A DNA stretch of 64,000 nucleotides from Herpetosiphon aurantiacus DSM 785. Its GTDB lineage: Bacteria > Chloroflexota > Chloroflexia > Chloroflexales > Herpetosiphonaceae. A program made the position numbers and the translations under genes. Shown here piece by piece: positions 11,801 through 19,984 of the stretch. How positions within the stretch are numbered: the stretch's first letter is position 1; every line of letters begins with the position of its first letter. The stretch is taken from the NCBI GenBank assembly GCA_000018565.1, contig CP000875.1, positions 4,975,199-5,039,198 on the forward strand, read 5' to 3'. The notes beneath the pieces were generated by a model. The model worked only from the letters and a program-made list of their open reading frames with translations, ran no database searches and was not told the DNA's origin.

Positions 11801-14800
11801 CACGTCGTGGTCGAGGAGGCGCCGCCGGCTCCGGCTGCCAACCCGTCGCGACCGACTCAGCTGCTCTTGCTGTCGGCCAAGACTCCCACGGCTCTCGAAG
11901 CGGCTGCGGCGCGGCTGTCCGATCATCTTGGCGGCCAAGATGTGAATCTGGCCGATGTCGCCTACACCCTGCAAGTCGGCCGCCGCGTCTTCGAGCACCG
12001 GTGCGTGATGGTCTGCGAGGATGCCACCGACGCGCGTTCGCTGCTGACCAAAGGCGACACCCGGCGCGTTCTCAGTCGCCAGCAGAAGCCGACCAGTCGC
12101 AACCTAGCCTTTGTGTTCGCCGGCGTCGGCGACCACTACGCCGGCATGGCCCAAGGCCTTTATGAAACCGAGAGTGTTTTCCGCGCCACGGTCGACGAGT
12201 GCTTCCGCATCCTGACGCCGCTGCTGGGTGCCGACCTCAAGCAGGCTTTGTACCCGGAAGGCCAGGCACGGCGCAACGGCAATGGCTCCGGCATCGATCT
12301 GCGGGCACTGCTCGGGCGTGATCGCGCGGCAGGCGGGGCGGCCGGGCCGCTGCACCAGACGGCGCTGGCGCAGCCAGCAGTGTTTGTGGTGGAGTACGCC
12401 CTGGCCCAGCTCCTGATGACCTGGGGCATCCGGCCGCACGCACTGCTCGGCTATAGTCTGGGCGAATACGTGGCGGCCGCCGTGGCCGGAGTGTTGAGCT
12501 TGGAAGATGCCCTGGCGCTGGTTGCCCGGCGCGCCCAGCTGATCCAGGCGCTGCCGAGCGGCGCGATGCTGGCGGTGGCGGCGGGCGCGGATGCGGTCCG
12601 CCCGTATCTGGGCGGCGAGGTGTGCTTGGCGGTAGTCAACAGCCCGAGCACCTGCGTTCTCGCCGGCCCCCAGCAGGCCCTCGCGGCCGTCGCGGATCAG
12701 CTTGAGGCCCTCGATATCAGCAGCCGCTGGTTGGAAACCAGCCACGCGTTCCACTCGACGATGCTGGCATCGGTGCAGGCGGAGCTCACCGCGTTCGCCG
12801 CCACCCTGACCTTTCACCTACCGACCATCCCGTATCTGTCCAACGTCACCGGTACCTGGATTACCGCCGAACAGGCCACCGACCCAGGCTACTGGGCGGC
12901 GCACATGTGCCAGACCGTGCAGTTCGCCGCAAGCGTGGCAGTCCTGGCGCAGGATGCTAACCGCGTCATGGTGGAGATCGGGCCGGGCCAGGCGCTTGGC
13001 TCCTTTGTCAAGCAAAGCCCCGCCTGGGGCCGCGACCGCCTGGATCTTGTGCTGTCGACCCTGCCGTCCCAGCATGAGGGTCTGAGCGACTCGACTGCGC
13101 TCCTGACCGCGCTGGGGCGCCTGTGGCTGCTTGACGTGCCGATCGATTGGCAGGAGTTCGCCGTGGGTGAGCAGCGCCGGCGCGTCCCACTGCCAACCTA
13201 TCCGTTTGAGCGGCAGCGCTATTGGCTGGAACCCAGCCGCAAAGTCGGCGGGCTGGCGGAACAAAGCGACAAGCTCGACCTTATGGGCCTGCCGCGCGAT
13301 CCGGCCAACGAGTGGTTCTACCTGCCGGCCTGGAAGCAATCGGCGCCGTACCTGCCGGCACTAGCCACATCCTCGGATGACAGCCCGCAGTGCTGGGTGA
13401 TCTTTGAGGACGCCTGCGTGGTCGGCCAGCAGATCGGCGCCTGTCTACGCCAGCAGGGCCAGCACGTCGTGAGCGTCCACGCCGGCGCAGCCTTCTTCAA
13501 AAACGGCGACTCCTACACAATCAATGCGGGGCAGCGCGCTGATTATGATGAGCTGTTCAACGACCTGTATCAGCAAAACCGGCGGCCCACCAACATTGTC
13601 CACCTTTGGACGGTGACACCGCCGCTACCGCATCCGCTGCCCGATCGCTTGCTCGGCCCCGTGCTTGATGCCAGCTTCTACAGTCTGATCCACCTTGGCC
13701 AGGCGCTAGGCGACCTTGACCTCGAAGCCTGCACCATCACCGTGGTTTCCAGCGATATGCAATCGGTCATCGGCTCCGAGCGCCAGTGCCCGGAGAAAGC
13801 CACGCTTATCGGCCCCTGCAAGCTGCTGCAGTTCGAATATGCGGCGCTGGGCTGCCGCAGCGTCGATATTGTGCTGCCCGAGCGCGGCAGCTGGGAAGAA
13901 GAAGCGTTGATCAGCCACCTGCTCGGTGAGTTGACCGCCGCGACCGCCGACACGCAGGTCGCCTTGCGCGGCAACCGCCGCTGGGTACATTCGCTTGATA
14001 GGCTGAAGCTGGCAGCGCAGGAGTCAAGCGCGCCACGGCTGCGCAAACACGGTGTGTACCTGATCACCGGCGGTCTGGGCGGCATCGGCCTGGCACTGGC
14101 CGAGCACCTGGCGCGGACGCAGCAGGCCCGCTTGGCGCTGGTAGGCCGCTCCGGGCTGCCCGAACGCAGCGAATGGCCTGCCCTGCTGGCGCGCCAGCCG
14201 GAACACGCCCACGCCGGTAAGATCCGACAGATCCAGGCGATCGAGGCGCTGGGCGGCGAGGTGTTGGTGCTCAGGGCCGATGTCACCGACACAGGCGAGA
14301 TCGAAGCGGCGGTGGCGCAAACCATCGAGCGCTTCGGCAGCCTGCACGGGGTGCTCCACGCCGCCGGCGTGCCGGGCGTTGGCCTAATCTCACTGAAGAC
14401 CAGGGAAACAGCTGCCAGCGTCCTGGCTCCCAAAGTCCAGGGCACGCGCGCCCTTGCGCATGCGCTGAACAACATGCCGCTGGATTTCCTGGCGCTGTTT
14501 TCCTCGGTCGCTTCGGCGACCGGTGGCGGAGCCGGGCAGGTCGATTATTGCGCGGCCAACGCCTACCTGGACGCCTTTGCCCACAGTCGAGCCGGGCAGC
14601 CAAGTCTGGTGGTCTCGATTGGCTGGTGCGAGTGGCTCTGGAATGCTTGGGATGAAGCCATGAGCAGCTATGACAGCGCTACCCAGGAGTTCTTCCGCGA
14701 CTACCGCGAACGCTTCGGCCTGCGCTTCGATGAAGGCAGCCAAGCTCTTGACCGGGTGCTTTCTCATCGCTTCCCGAACGTCTTCGTCTCCACCCAAGAC

Positions 14801-15223
14801 CTGCGCGCGATCGTGCGCATGATGGAAAACGCCAAGATCGATGTGCTTGAGCAGCCCGAAGCCCAAGGCGCGCGTCACGCGCGACCGAGCCTTGGCACAT
14901 CATACGTCAAGCCGCAGAGCAAGTTGGAGCAGGCGATCGCCGCGGTGTGGAGCGAACGCCTTGGCATCGCCGAAATCGGCCTCAACGACAACTTTTTCGA
15001 GCTTGGCGGCAACTCGCTGATCGGTGTCGATCTGCTGAACCGGCTGCGCAAGCGCCTTCAGATCAGCCAGATCCCGGCCTATGTGCTGTACGAAGCACCG
15101 ACGGTCGGAGCAATGGCGAAATTCCTTGAACCGGGCCAGGACACAAACGCAGCGATTCAAGAACGTCACGATCGCGGTGCAAAGCGAAGGGATCGGCAGG
15201 CTCAACTCAAACTCAGGTCGTAG
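5831..15223 (+). CDS. Bimodular type I PKS, modules M2 and M3 (KS-AT-KR-ACP twice)
   Basis: The start is placed at ATG 5831, which overlaps the end of gene 1 by 8 bases and has AAGGTGAG just upstream. The open frame reaches back to 5723, but those codons lie inside gene 1. It encodes 3130 residues. A short helical N-terminus ([17 protein letters not shown]) looks like a docking segment that would pair with the tail of gene 1. M2: KS with canonical DTACSS Cys203, His338 in HGSGT and His378; AT Ser663 in GYSLG and HAFHS at 759-763; KR Tyr1354; ACP Ser1507. M3: KS Cys1742 in QTYCSTS, His1878, His1918; AT Ser2209 and HAFHS at 2305; KR Tyr2906 with an intact TGGLGGIG; ACP Ser3062. Each module is predicted to add malonate and reduce it to a beta-hydroxy unit. 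The first KS belongs to the ordinary KS type of gene 1, whereas everything from its AT onward belongs to the repeated lineage of the later genes. Confidence 0.96.
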   Translation: MSNPLEQLLKSLTPDKKALLAEYLRPKPEPVAVIGIGCRFPGGLVTPDAFWEFLKQGQDSIIEVPSDRWDIDAYYDPNPDAPGKMYTRWGSFLTDAPMFDASFFGLSPREALRMDPQHRLLLEVAWQALEDAGQQIDSLAGSQTGVFIGMINNDYPVRQLYADGAECFNDPYFSTGSSSSMAAGRLAYLLDLQGPTMTLDTACSSTLVATHLAVQSLQSKESNLALVGGSNVVILPDSFVSLCKMRMFSSDGRCKTFDAAADGFVIGEGCGFVVLKRLSDAIKDGDQVRAIIRGSAVNEDGRSSSITAPNGLAQQAVIRKALAVAGLKPQQISYVEAHGSGTSLGDPIEMESLRAVLGKGRSPDQPLYVGAVKTNIGHLAAGSGVAGLIKTVLSLQYKQIPPHLNFKTLNPGIPKGGAPFVVPTSLTPWTVADGPRLAGVSSFGWSGTNAHVILEEAPLAEPLSAARPTHVLLLSARTPTALEKATENLLGYLHRNPDCDLADVAHTLQRRRKHFAHRRAVICRDVAEAIAGLSGRHGRIHTGHVGQERPVAFVFAGVGDHYAGIAKGLYANEVVFRTAVDHALALLPPLDAAELRAALYPSNLPAAPAAGHGLLGRNGAAGGADGPLHQTALAQPAVFVVEYALTQLMMAWGVRPQALLGYSLGEYVAATISGVLSLEDALALVARRAQLIQSLPKGAMLAVAAGADAIQPYLGSEVCLAAVNSPSTCVLAGPHAEMNALAERLSQAEIACRPVETSHAFHSTMLAPAQEALTAFATTLTFNSPAIPYLSNVTGTWITVEQATDPAYWARHMVETVQFAPALGSLLADPAMMLVEIGPGQALGSFARQHPACDRQRFADIVATLPAKHEAQSELSAALSALGRLWVAGARVDWAAFAGAERRRSVALPPYPFERERFWIDLDSVPTTLAPARPARGKQANIADWFYRPVWEPHALALLAPTPTSGKHWLVFVDERGLGHELGARLEHAGDSVVRVQRGDGFARIDHQTFAVRPDTPEDYLRLLQSLASEAQSHLVVAHLWSLDATPSATGDQFAATQQVSFYSLLALAQALGQVSLAGAPEIAVVCAAVHSVIGTETINPDLAAILGPARVIPQELQGVGCRTIDLALPQRGSAEERELLDLLARELLAQSGEPIVAYRNNQRWVAAYKPVHLEAPARTALREHGTYLITGGLGDIGLILAEHLASTVRARLVLLARSELPDRGEWPRWLSDRSEDDRTCQRIRAVQRLEELGAEVLTITADVADESALRAAVDRATERFGDIHGVIHAAGIVATAAFRSVQDSDPAICEQHFQPKVHGLYALERVLGDRSLDFCVLFSSLSSVLGGLGFSAYVAANSFMDAFAHRHNQSHPVRWLSVNWDLWLGSVDKTMSGGLGASLTEYGMTPAEGVAAFERVLSVRDASQIINSTGDLDARIAQWVRMEALAVGADAPTPAAKLAHARPELNTAYVPPRGEYEQRIAVIWQEALGLDQVGIQDNFFDLGGNSLVGIQVIARLQKEFKVQLSTVVLFEAPTISALATYLMERLPQVAGVASQPQPARRQQRQAAQGDIAIIGMAGRFPGASSVDELWRNISQSHEAFSIFSDEELLAAGVAPALVRDPNYVKRRPILGDDIGLFDAAFFGYSPREAEFMDPQQRLFHECAWEALETAGYDSQRYDGLVGVFAGASVSTYMLQLAALPVFNDFGSDPSAYFSNDKDGLTTNVSYKLNLHGPSVAVQTYCSTSLVATHMACRSLRGGECDIALAGGVSVRVPVKTGYLYRDGDQVSPDGRCRTFDAEAGGANFGDGVAIVVLKRLADALADGDTIHAVIRGSAINNDGGLKVGYTAPSVVGQSKAIAAALDDAGVTADSISYVEAHGTATKLGDPIEIASLTKAFRASTDKVGFCGISSVKPNIGHLDRAAGVTGLIKTVLALKHSLIPPTLHFHAPNPEIDFAASPFYVLTEPTPWTRNGTPRRAVVNSLGVGGTNAHVVVEEAPPAPAANPSRPTQLLLLSAKTPTALEAAAARLSDHLGGQDVNLADVAYTLQVGRRVFEHRCVMVCEDATDARSLLTKGDTRRVLSRQQKPTSRNLAFVFAGVGDHYAGMAQGLYETESVFRATVDECFRILTPLLGADLKQALYPEGQARRNGNGSGIDLRALLGRDRAAGGAAGPLHQTALAQPAVFVVEYALAQLLMTWGIRPHALLGYSLGEYVAAAVAGVLSLEDALALVARRAQLIQALPSGAMLAVAAGADAVRPYLGGEVCLAVVNSPSTCVLAGPQQALAAVADQLEALDISSRWLETSHAFHSTMLASVQAELTAFAATLTFHLPTIPYLSNVTGTWITAEQATDPGYWAAHMCQTVQFAASVAVLAQDANRVMVEIGPGQALGSFVKQSPAWGRDRLDLVLSTLPSQHEGLSDSTALLTALGRLWLLDVPIDWQEFAVGEQRRRVPLPTYPFERQRYWLEPSRKVGGLAEQSDKLDLMGLPRDPANEWFYLPAWKQSAPYLPALATSSDDSPQCWVIFEDACVVGQQIGACLRQQGQHVVSVHAGAAFFKNGDSYTINAGQRADYDELFNDLYQQNRRPTNIVHLWTVTPPLPHPLPDRLLGPVLDASFYSLIHLGQALGDLDLEACTITVVSSDMQSVIGSERQCPEKATLIGPCKLLQFEYAALGCRSVDIVLPERGSWEEEALISHLLGELTAATADTQVALRGNRRWVHSLDRLKLAAQESSAPRLRKHGVYLITGGLGGIGLALAEHLARTQQARLALVGRSGLPERSEWPALLARQPEHAHAGKIRQIQAIEALGGEVLVLRADVTDTGEIEAAVAQTIERFGSLHGVLHAAGVPGVGLISLKTRETAASVLAPKVQGTRALAHALNNMPLDFLALFSSVASATGGGAGQVDYCAANAYLDAFAHSRAGQPSLVVSIGWCEWLWNAWDEAMSSYDSATQEFFRDYRERFGLRFDEGSQALDRVLSHRFPNVFVSTQDLRAIVRMMENAKIDVLEQPEAQGARHARPSLGTSYVKPQSKLEQAIAAVWSERLGIAEIGLNDNFFELGGNSLIGVDLLNRLRKRLQISQIPAYVLYEAPTVGAMAKFLEPGQDTNAAIQERHDRGAKRRDRQAQLKLRS

Positions 15224-15224
15224 C

Positions 15225-15228
15225 GAGG
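15225..15228 (+). promoter_or_regulatory. Ribosome binding site of gene 3
   Basis: GAGG lies 7 bases before ATG 15236, within the 12-base gap after gene 2. This is one of only three gene junctions here (with those on either side of gene 6) at which successive PKS frames do not overlap. Confidence 0.6.
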
Positions 15229-15235
15229 TATTTCC

Positions 15236-18200
15236 ATGATAGATCGCGAATCACAGGATTTCGAATTCGATACCGCTGTTGCCATCATCGGCATGGCAGG
15301 GCGTTTCCCTGGCGCCAACACGCTGGATCAGTTCTGGCACAACATGACCCAGGGCGTGCAATCGATCCGGTTTTTTTCCGATGAAGAACTGCTGGCCGCC
15401 GGGGTGGACCCGGATCTGATGAGCCAACCCGAGTATGTGAAAGCCGGGACGGTCATCGACAATATCGATTCCTTTGACTCCGCGTTCTTTGGCTTTACGC
15501 CGCGCGAGGCCGAGTTGATGGACCCGCAGTTGCGCTTGTTTCTAGAATGCTCTTGGGAGGCGTTCGAGGACGCCGCTTATAGCCCGGAAACCTACCAAGG
15601 TCTGGTTGGGGTGTTCGCCGGATCGGCCATCTCGACCTATATGTTGAATAATATCTTTAACAACGCCGAGGTGTTCCGCAAAGCGGGCATGCTCCAGGTC
15701 GGCGTCCTGAACTCGTCGGACTCGCTTTCGACCTGGGTCTCCTACAAGCTTAACTTCCGCGGGCCGAGCGTGGTCGTACAAACTTTTTGCTCGACCTCGC
15801 TGGTGGCAGTCCACATGGCCTGCCAGAGCCTGCTCAACTACGAGTGCGATATGGCGCTGGCTGGCGGTGTTGCGATCTCGGTACCCCATGGAACCGGCTA
15901 TGTGTACCAGGAGGGCGGCATTGTTTCGCCCGACGGCCAGTGCCGCACCTTCGACGCCGACGGCCAGGGCAGCGTGATGAGCAACGGCGCCGGCGTCGTC
16001 GCGCTCAAGCGCCTCGATCAGGCGGTCGCAGATGGAGACCACGTGTACGCCGTCATCCGCGGCTCGGCGGTCAACAACGACGGAATCCGCAAAGTCGGCT
16101 ACACCGCCCCTGGCCTAGAAGGGCAGTCGTCGGTGATCGCCGAAGCGCTGGCCCACGCTGGCGTCGACCCTGCGACGGTGGGCTACCTTGAGGCCCACGG
16201 CACCGCCACTGCGCTGGGCGACTCGATCGAGCTCGCGGCGACGATCAAGGCCTACAAGCAGCAGACCGACCAGACCCAGTACTGTGCGCTCGGTTCGGTC
16301 AAGCCCAACGTTGGTCATCTCGACCGCGCCGCAGGCGTGACCGGCCTGATCAAAACCGTTCTGGCGCTGAAGCACCGAGAGATTCCACCGAGTCTTAATT
16401 TCGAGCAGGCCAGCCCCGAGATTGATTTGCCCAATAGCCCGTTTTTTGTCAATACGACGTTGCGGCCCTGGGAGACCGACGGTCGGACGCCGCGCCGCGC
16501 CGGCGTCAGCTCGTTCGGCCTGGGCGGCACCAATGCCCACGTCGTGCTCCAGGAAACGCCGCTCGAGGCTCCGTCCGGTCGATCATACCCGCAGCAGCTG
16601 TTGCTGCTGTCGGCCAAAACCGACTCCGCCCTGCAAACAATGGCCGCCAACTTGGCCAGCTTCTTGCGTGCCCATCCCGAGGTGGACTTGGCCGACGTTG
16701 CCCATACCCTCCAGGTTGGGCGCACCGCCTTCAACCACCGGCGCGCCCTGGTGGCCCGCGACCGTGACGATGCCATCGCGCAGTTGGAGGCGGCTGGCGC
16801 CCGCGGGCTGACCGCCAACCAGACCGACCGTGATCGGCCGGTGGCCTTCCTGTTCCCGGGCGTCGGCGACCACTATGCAGGGATGGCCGCGGACCTGTAC
16901 ACTCACGAAGCGCGCTTTCGCGCGGTGGTTGACGAGTGCTGCACGCTGCTGAATCCGCTGCTGGATCAGGATTTGCTGGCGGTGCTGTATCCAGAGTCCG
17001 GGCGCGGCAACGGGGCGCCGGCGGCCGGCCTGGATTTCCGCCAGTTGCTGGCAGGCCTGCCGGCCGGAACGCCTGCCGGGACGCTGCACCAGACGGAGCT
17101 GGCCCAGCCGGCGGTGTTTGTAGTCGAGTACGCGCTGGTGCAATTGCTGGCGAGCTGGGGCATCCGGCCGCAGGCGCTGCTGGGCTACAGCCTGGGCGAA
17201 TACGTCGCGGCAACGGTCGCCGGCGTGCTGAGCCTGGAGGACGCGCTGCGTCTGGTGGCCCTCCGCGCCAGGCTTATCCAGAATTTGCCTGCCGGCGCCA
17301 TGCTGGCGGTCAGCCTAGGGGAGGACGATGCGCGGCGCTACGTCCGAGGCGATGTCGCCTTGGCAGCGGTTAACAGCCCGAGCGCCTCCATCCTGGCCGG
17401 CCCGGCGGCGGCTCTTGAGGCCGTGGCCAGGCAATGCGCCGCCGATGAAGTTGCCTGCCGCTGGCTGGAGACGAGCCATGCCTTCCATTCGGCGATGCTG
17501 GAGCCGGCCCGCGCGGCCCTGACCGATCTGACCTGCTCGCTGACCCTCAACCCGCCGGCCATACCGTATGTCTCCAACGTCACCGGCACCTGGATTACCG
17601 TCGAAGAGGCCACCGACCCGGGCTACTGGGCGCGGCACATGTGTCAGACCGTGCGGTTTGCCGCCGGAGCTGGCGCGCTGCTGGAGGGGGAGCCAGCGTT
17701 GATCCTGGAAGTCGGCCCTGGTCAGGCGCTGGCGTCGTTTGTCAAGCAGCATTCAGCCTGCTCCCGCGAGCGTATGGGCCAGATCCTGAGCGCGCTGCCG
17801 GCGTCCCACGGTCGCCAGGCCGAGTTGTCCCACGTGCTGGAAACCCTGGGCCGGCTGTGGCTTGCCGGGGTGAACATTGACTGGGCCGCGTTCTCCGCGG
17901 GCGAACAACGGCGGCGGCTTTCGCTGCCGACCTATCCGTTTGAGCGCCAGCGCTACTGGGTGGACGCCGATGCGCACGGTAAGTCGGGCAGTTCGCTAGC
18001 CAACGACGAGTTCCTCAACAGTGCCGACCGCATCGCCGACGTTGGCGACTGGTTCTTTGTGCCTTCCTGGAAACGGACCAGCCCGCCGTCGCCGATCCTA
18101 GGCGCCCCACTTTTCGCCGACCAACACACCTGGCTGCTCCTGGTTGATGACTCCGGCCTGGGCCTTGTGCTCGCCGAGCGCTTGAAACAGCACGGCCAGA

Positions 18201-19984
18201 CTGTGGTGACGATCGCGCCGGGTGCGGCATTCGCCGCCATCGACCCGGCAAGCTACACGGTACGTCCCGCCGAACGCGAAGACTACATCAGCGTGATTAA
18301 GAAGCTCGCCCGCGAAGGCATTGAACCCAGCCGCGTGCTACATCTGTGGCTGGCCTCGCCCGCTGAGTCGGCCGGCGAGTCGCCGGCCGAGGTGGACGGC
18401 ATATTGGAGCGCGGCTTTTACAGCCTGTTGGCGCTGACCCAGGCGCTGGGCAACCAGGGCGTGGAGCGCTGCGAGGTCAACGTCGTCACCACCGGCGTTC
18501 ACGCGGTCGTCGGCCAGGAGGCGGTGAACGCAACGAAATCGACAGTGATCGGTCCGTGCAAGATTATTCCTCAGGAGCACCCCAACCTGACGGCGCGCTC
18601 CATCGATGTGATCTGGGCACCCGATCGGCAGGGCTGCGAGGAGTTGGTGGATCGCCTGGTGGTGGAACTGGCCAGCACCCCGACCGGCGTCGTGATCGCG
18701 CTGCGTGGGCAGCACCGTTGGGTCCAGGCATATGAGCAAATCCACCTGCCTGAGTTCAGCCATCCCCACGCCCGTTTGCGCGATCAGGGCGTGTATGTCA
18801 TAACTGGCGGCTTGGGCGGCATTGGCCTGGCCCTGGCCGAGTACCTGGTGGCGAGTGTGCGGGCCAAAGTGGTCTTGATCGGGCGGACTGCCCTACCGTC
18901 GCGTGAGCGCTGGGATGACATCATCGCCGCTGAAGGCACCGAGAGCGGCACCGGGCATCGCGTCCATTGCATCCGGCAGCTTGAGGCCAGCGGCGCCGAA
19001 GTGCTGGTGCTCCAGGCGGACGTCGCCGACGCCGGCCAGATTGCTGCGGCCATCGACCAGGCTGTCGCCCGCTTCGGCGCCATCAATGGGGTATTCCACG
19101 CCGCTGGCGTGCCGGGGGTGGGCCTGATGCAGCTTAAGACCGCCGAAGCGGCAGCTAGCGTGCTCGCGCCAAAGGTCCAGGGAACCCTGGCGATCGCTCA
19201 GGCCGTGCGCTCCTTGCCGCTTGACTTCTTGGTGCTGTTCTCGTCGGTTGCCGCGGCGGCCGGCGGCGGCCAGGGCCAGGCCGACTACTGCGCGGCGAAC
19301 ATCTTCCTGGACAGCTACGCCCAGTTGCATCATCGCGACAACGGGGTGACGATCTCGATCGGATGGGGCGAATGGCACTGGGACGCCTGGAGCGAAGGCT
19401 TACAAGGCTTCACCGAAGAAGTACGGGCGTTCTTCATAGCCTCGCGCCGAACCTTCGGCATCGACTTCGCCGACGGCATGGAAGCATTGCGCCGCATCTT
19501 GGCTTACGATCTACCGCAGATCTTTGTCAGCCCGCGTGACCTGACGTTCCTAGTTGAGGCTAGCCAGCGCTCGTTCGCCGCGTTCCTCAAGATGCGCGAA
19601 GACCGCGAGCAGTCGCGCTACCCGCGGCCAGCCCTGGCTGTGGCCTATGCCGCACCACGCAACGACCTCGAAACGCGCATCGCCACCATATGGAGCGATG
19701 TGCTGGGCATCGACCCGATCGGGATCGACGATAACTTTTTCGACCTCGGCGGCAATTCGCTGCTGGGCCTCGACCTGTTTGGGCGCATGCGCAAAGCCCT
19801 GAAGCTCGACAACTTCCCCGCATATGTGCTGTATGAGTCGCCCACGGTTGAGTTGCAAGCGGCCCACATCACCAACCTCCAACAGCCGGCCATCGCCCAC
19901 GACGACGGCGACGAGCACGAGGACGAGCAGCGCAGGATGCAATTGAACTACTTTGTGGATTTGGATGAAATGGGGGATCTATGA
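15236..19984 (+). CDS. Monomodular type I PKS, module M4 (KS-AT-KR-ACP)
   Basis: This 1582-residue protein starts 12 bases after gene 2 and ends in an ATGA overlap with gene 4. The KS starts about 15 residues in (AVAIIGMAGRFPG); its catalytic set is Cys185 in QTFCSTS, His321 in HGTAT and His361. The AT has GVGDHY, Ser652 in GYSLG and malonyl-type HAFHS at 748-752. The KR structural half contains the SWKR signature of the beta lineage; the catalytic half has TGGLGGIG and Tyr1351. ACP Ser is 1508, in DLGGNSLLG. The C-tail is acidic (DEHEDEQ) and ends EMGDL. The KS is of the N-type that starts proteins, yet the KR and ACP are of the beta type otherwise found at the end of a second or third module. 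The gene therefore looks like a bimodular gene that lost its middle. It is predicted to add one beta-hydroxy malonate unit. Confidence 0.95.
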   Translation: MIDRESQDFEFDTAVAIIGMAGRFPGANTLDQFWHNMTQGVQSIRFFSDEELLAAGVDPDLMSQPEYVKAGTVIDNIDSFDSAFFGFTPREAELMDPQLRLFLECSWEAFEDAAYSPETYQGLVGVFAGSAISTYMLNNIFNNAEVFRKAGMLQVGVLNSSDSLSTWVSYKLNFRGPSVVVQTFCSTSLVAVHMACQSLLNYECDMALAGGVAISVPHGTGYVYQEGGIVSPDGQCRTFDADGQGSVMSNGAGVVALKRLDQAVADGDHVYAVIRGSAVNNDGIRKVGYTAPGLEGQSSVIAEALAHAGVDPATVGYLEAHGTATALGDSIELAATIKAYKQQTDQTQYCALGSVKPNVGHLDRAAGVTGLIKTVLALKHREIPPSLNFEQASPEIDLPNSPFFVNTTLRPWETDGRTPRRAGVSSFGLGGTNAHVVLQETPLEAPSGRSYPQQLLLLSAKTDSALQTMAANLASFLRAHPEVDLADVAHTLQVGRTAFNHRRALVARDRDDAIAQLEAAGARGLTANQTDRDRPVAFLFPGVGDHYAGMAADLYTHEARFRAVVDECCTLLNPLLDQDLLAVLYPESGRGNGAPAAGLDFRQLLAGLPAGTPAGTLHQTELAQPAVFVVEYALVQLLASWGIRPQALLGYSLGEYVAATVAGVLSLEDALRLVALRARLIQNLPAGAMLAVSLGEDDARRYVRGDVALAAVNSPSASILAGPAAALEAVARQCAADEVACRWLETSHAFHSAMLEPARAALTDLTCSLTLNPPAIPYVSNVTGTWITVEEATDPGYWARHMCQTVRFAAGAGALLEGEPALILEVGPGQALASFVKQHSACSRERMGQILSALPASHGRQAELSHVLETLGRLWLAGVNIDWAAFSAGEQRRRLSLPTYPFERQRYWVDADAHGKSGSSLANDEFLNSADRIADVGDWFFVPSWKRTSPPSPILGAPLFADQHTWLLLVDDSGLGLVLAERLKQHGQTVVTIAPGAAFAAIDPASYTVRPAEREDYISVIKKLAREGIEPSRVLHLWLASPAESAGESPAEVDGILERGFYSLLALTQALGNQGVERCEVNVVTTGVHAVVGQEAVNATKSTVIGPCKIIPQEHPNLTARSIDVIWAPDRQGCEELVDRLVVELASTPTGVVIALRGQHRWVQAYEQIHLPEFSHPHARLRDQGVYVITGGLGGIGLALAEYLVASVRAKVVLIGRTALPSRERWDDIIAAEGTESGTGHRVHCIRQLEASGAEVLVLQADVADAGQIAAAIDQAVARFGAINGVFHAAGVPGVGLMQLKTAEAAASVLAPKVQGTLAIAQAVRSLPLDFLVLFSSVAAAAGGGQGQADYCAANIFLDSYAQLHHRDNGVTISIGWGEWHWDAWSEGLQGFTEEVRAFFIASRRTFGIDFADGMEALRRILAYDLPQIFVSPRDLTFLVEASQRSFAAFLKMREDREQSRYPRPALAVAYAAPRNDLETRIATIWSDVLGIDPIGIDDNFFDLGGNSLLGLDLFGRMRKALKLDNFPAYVLYESPTVELQAAHITNLQQPAIAHDDGDEHEDEQRRMQLNYFVDLDEMGDL
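19972..19977 (+). promoter_or_regulatory. Ribosome binding site of gene 4, inside the end of gene 3
   Basis: GGGGGA lies 3 bases before ATG 19981. The ATG overlaps the TGA of gene 3 (ATGA, 19981-19984), the arrangement expected for translational coupling. The segment GGGGGATCTATGA closely matches the end of the mini-ORFs near 38605 and 52631. Confidence 0.6.
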
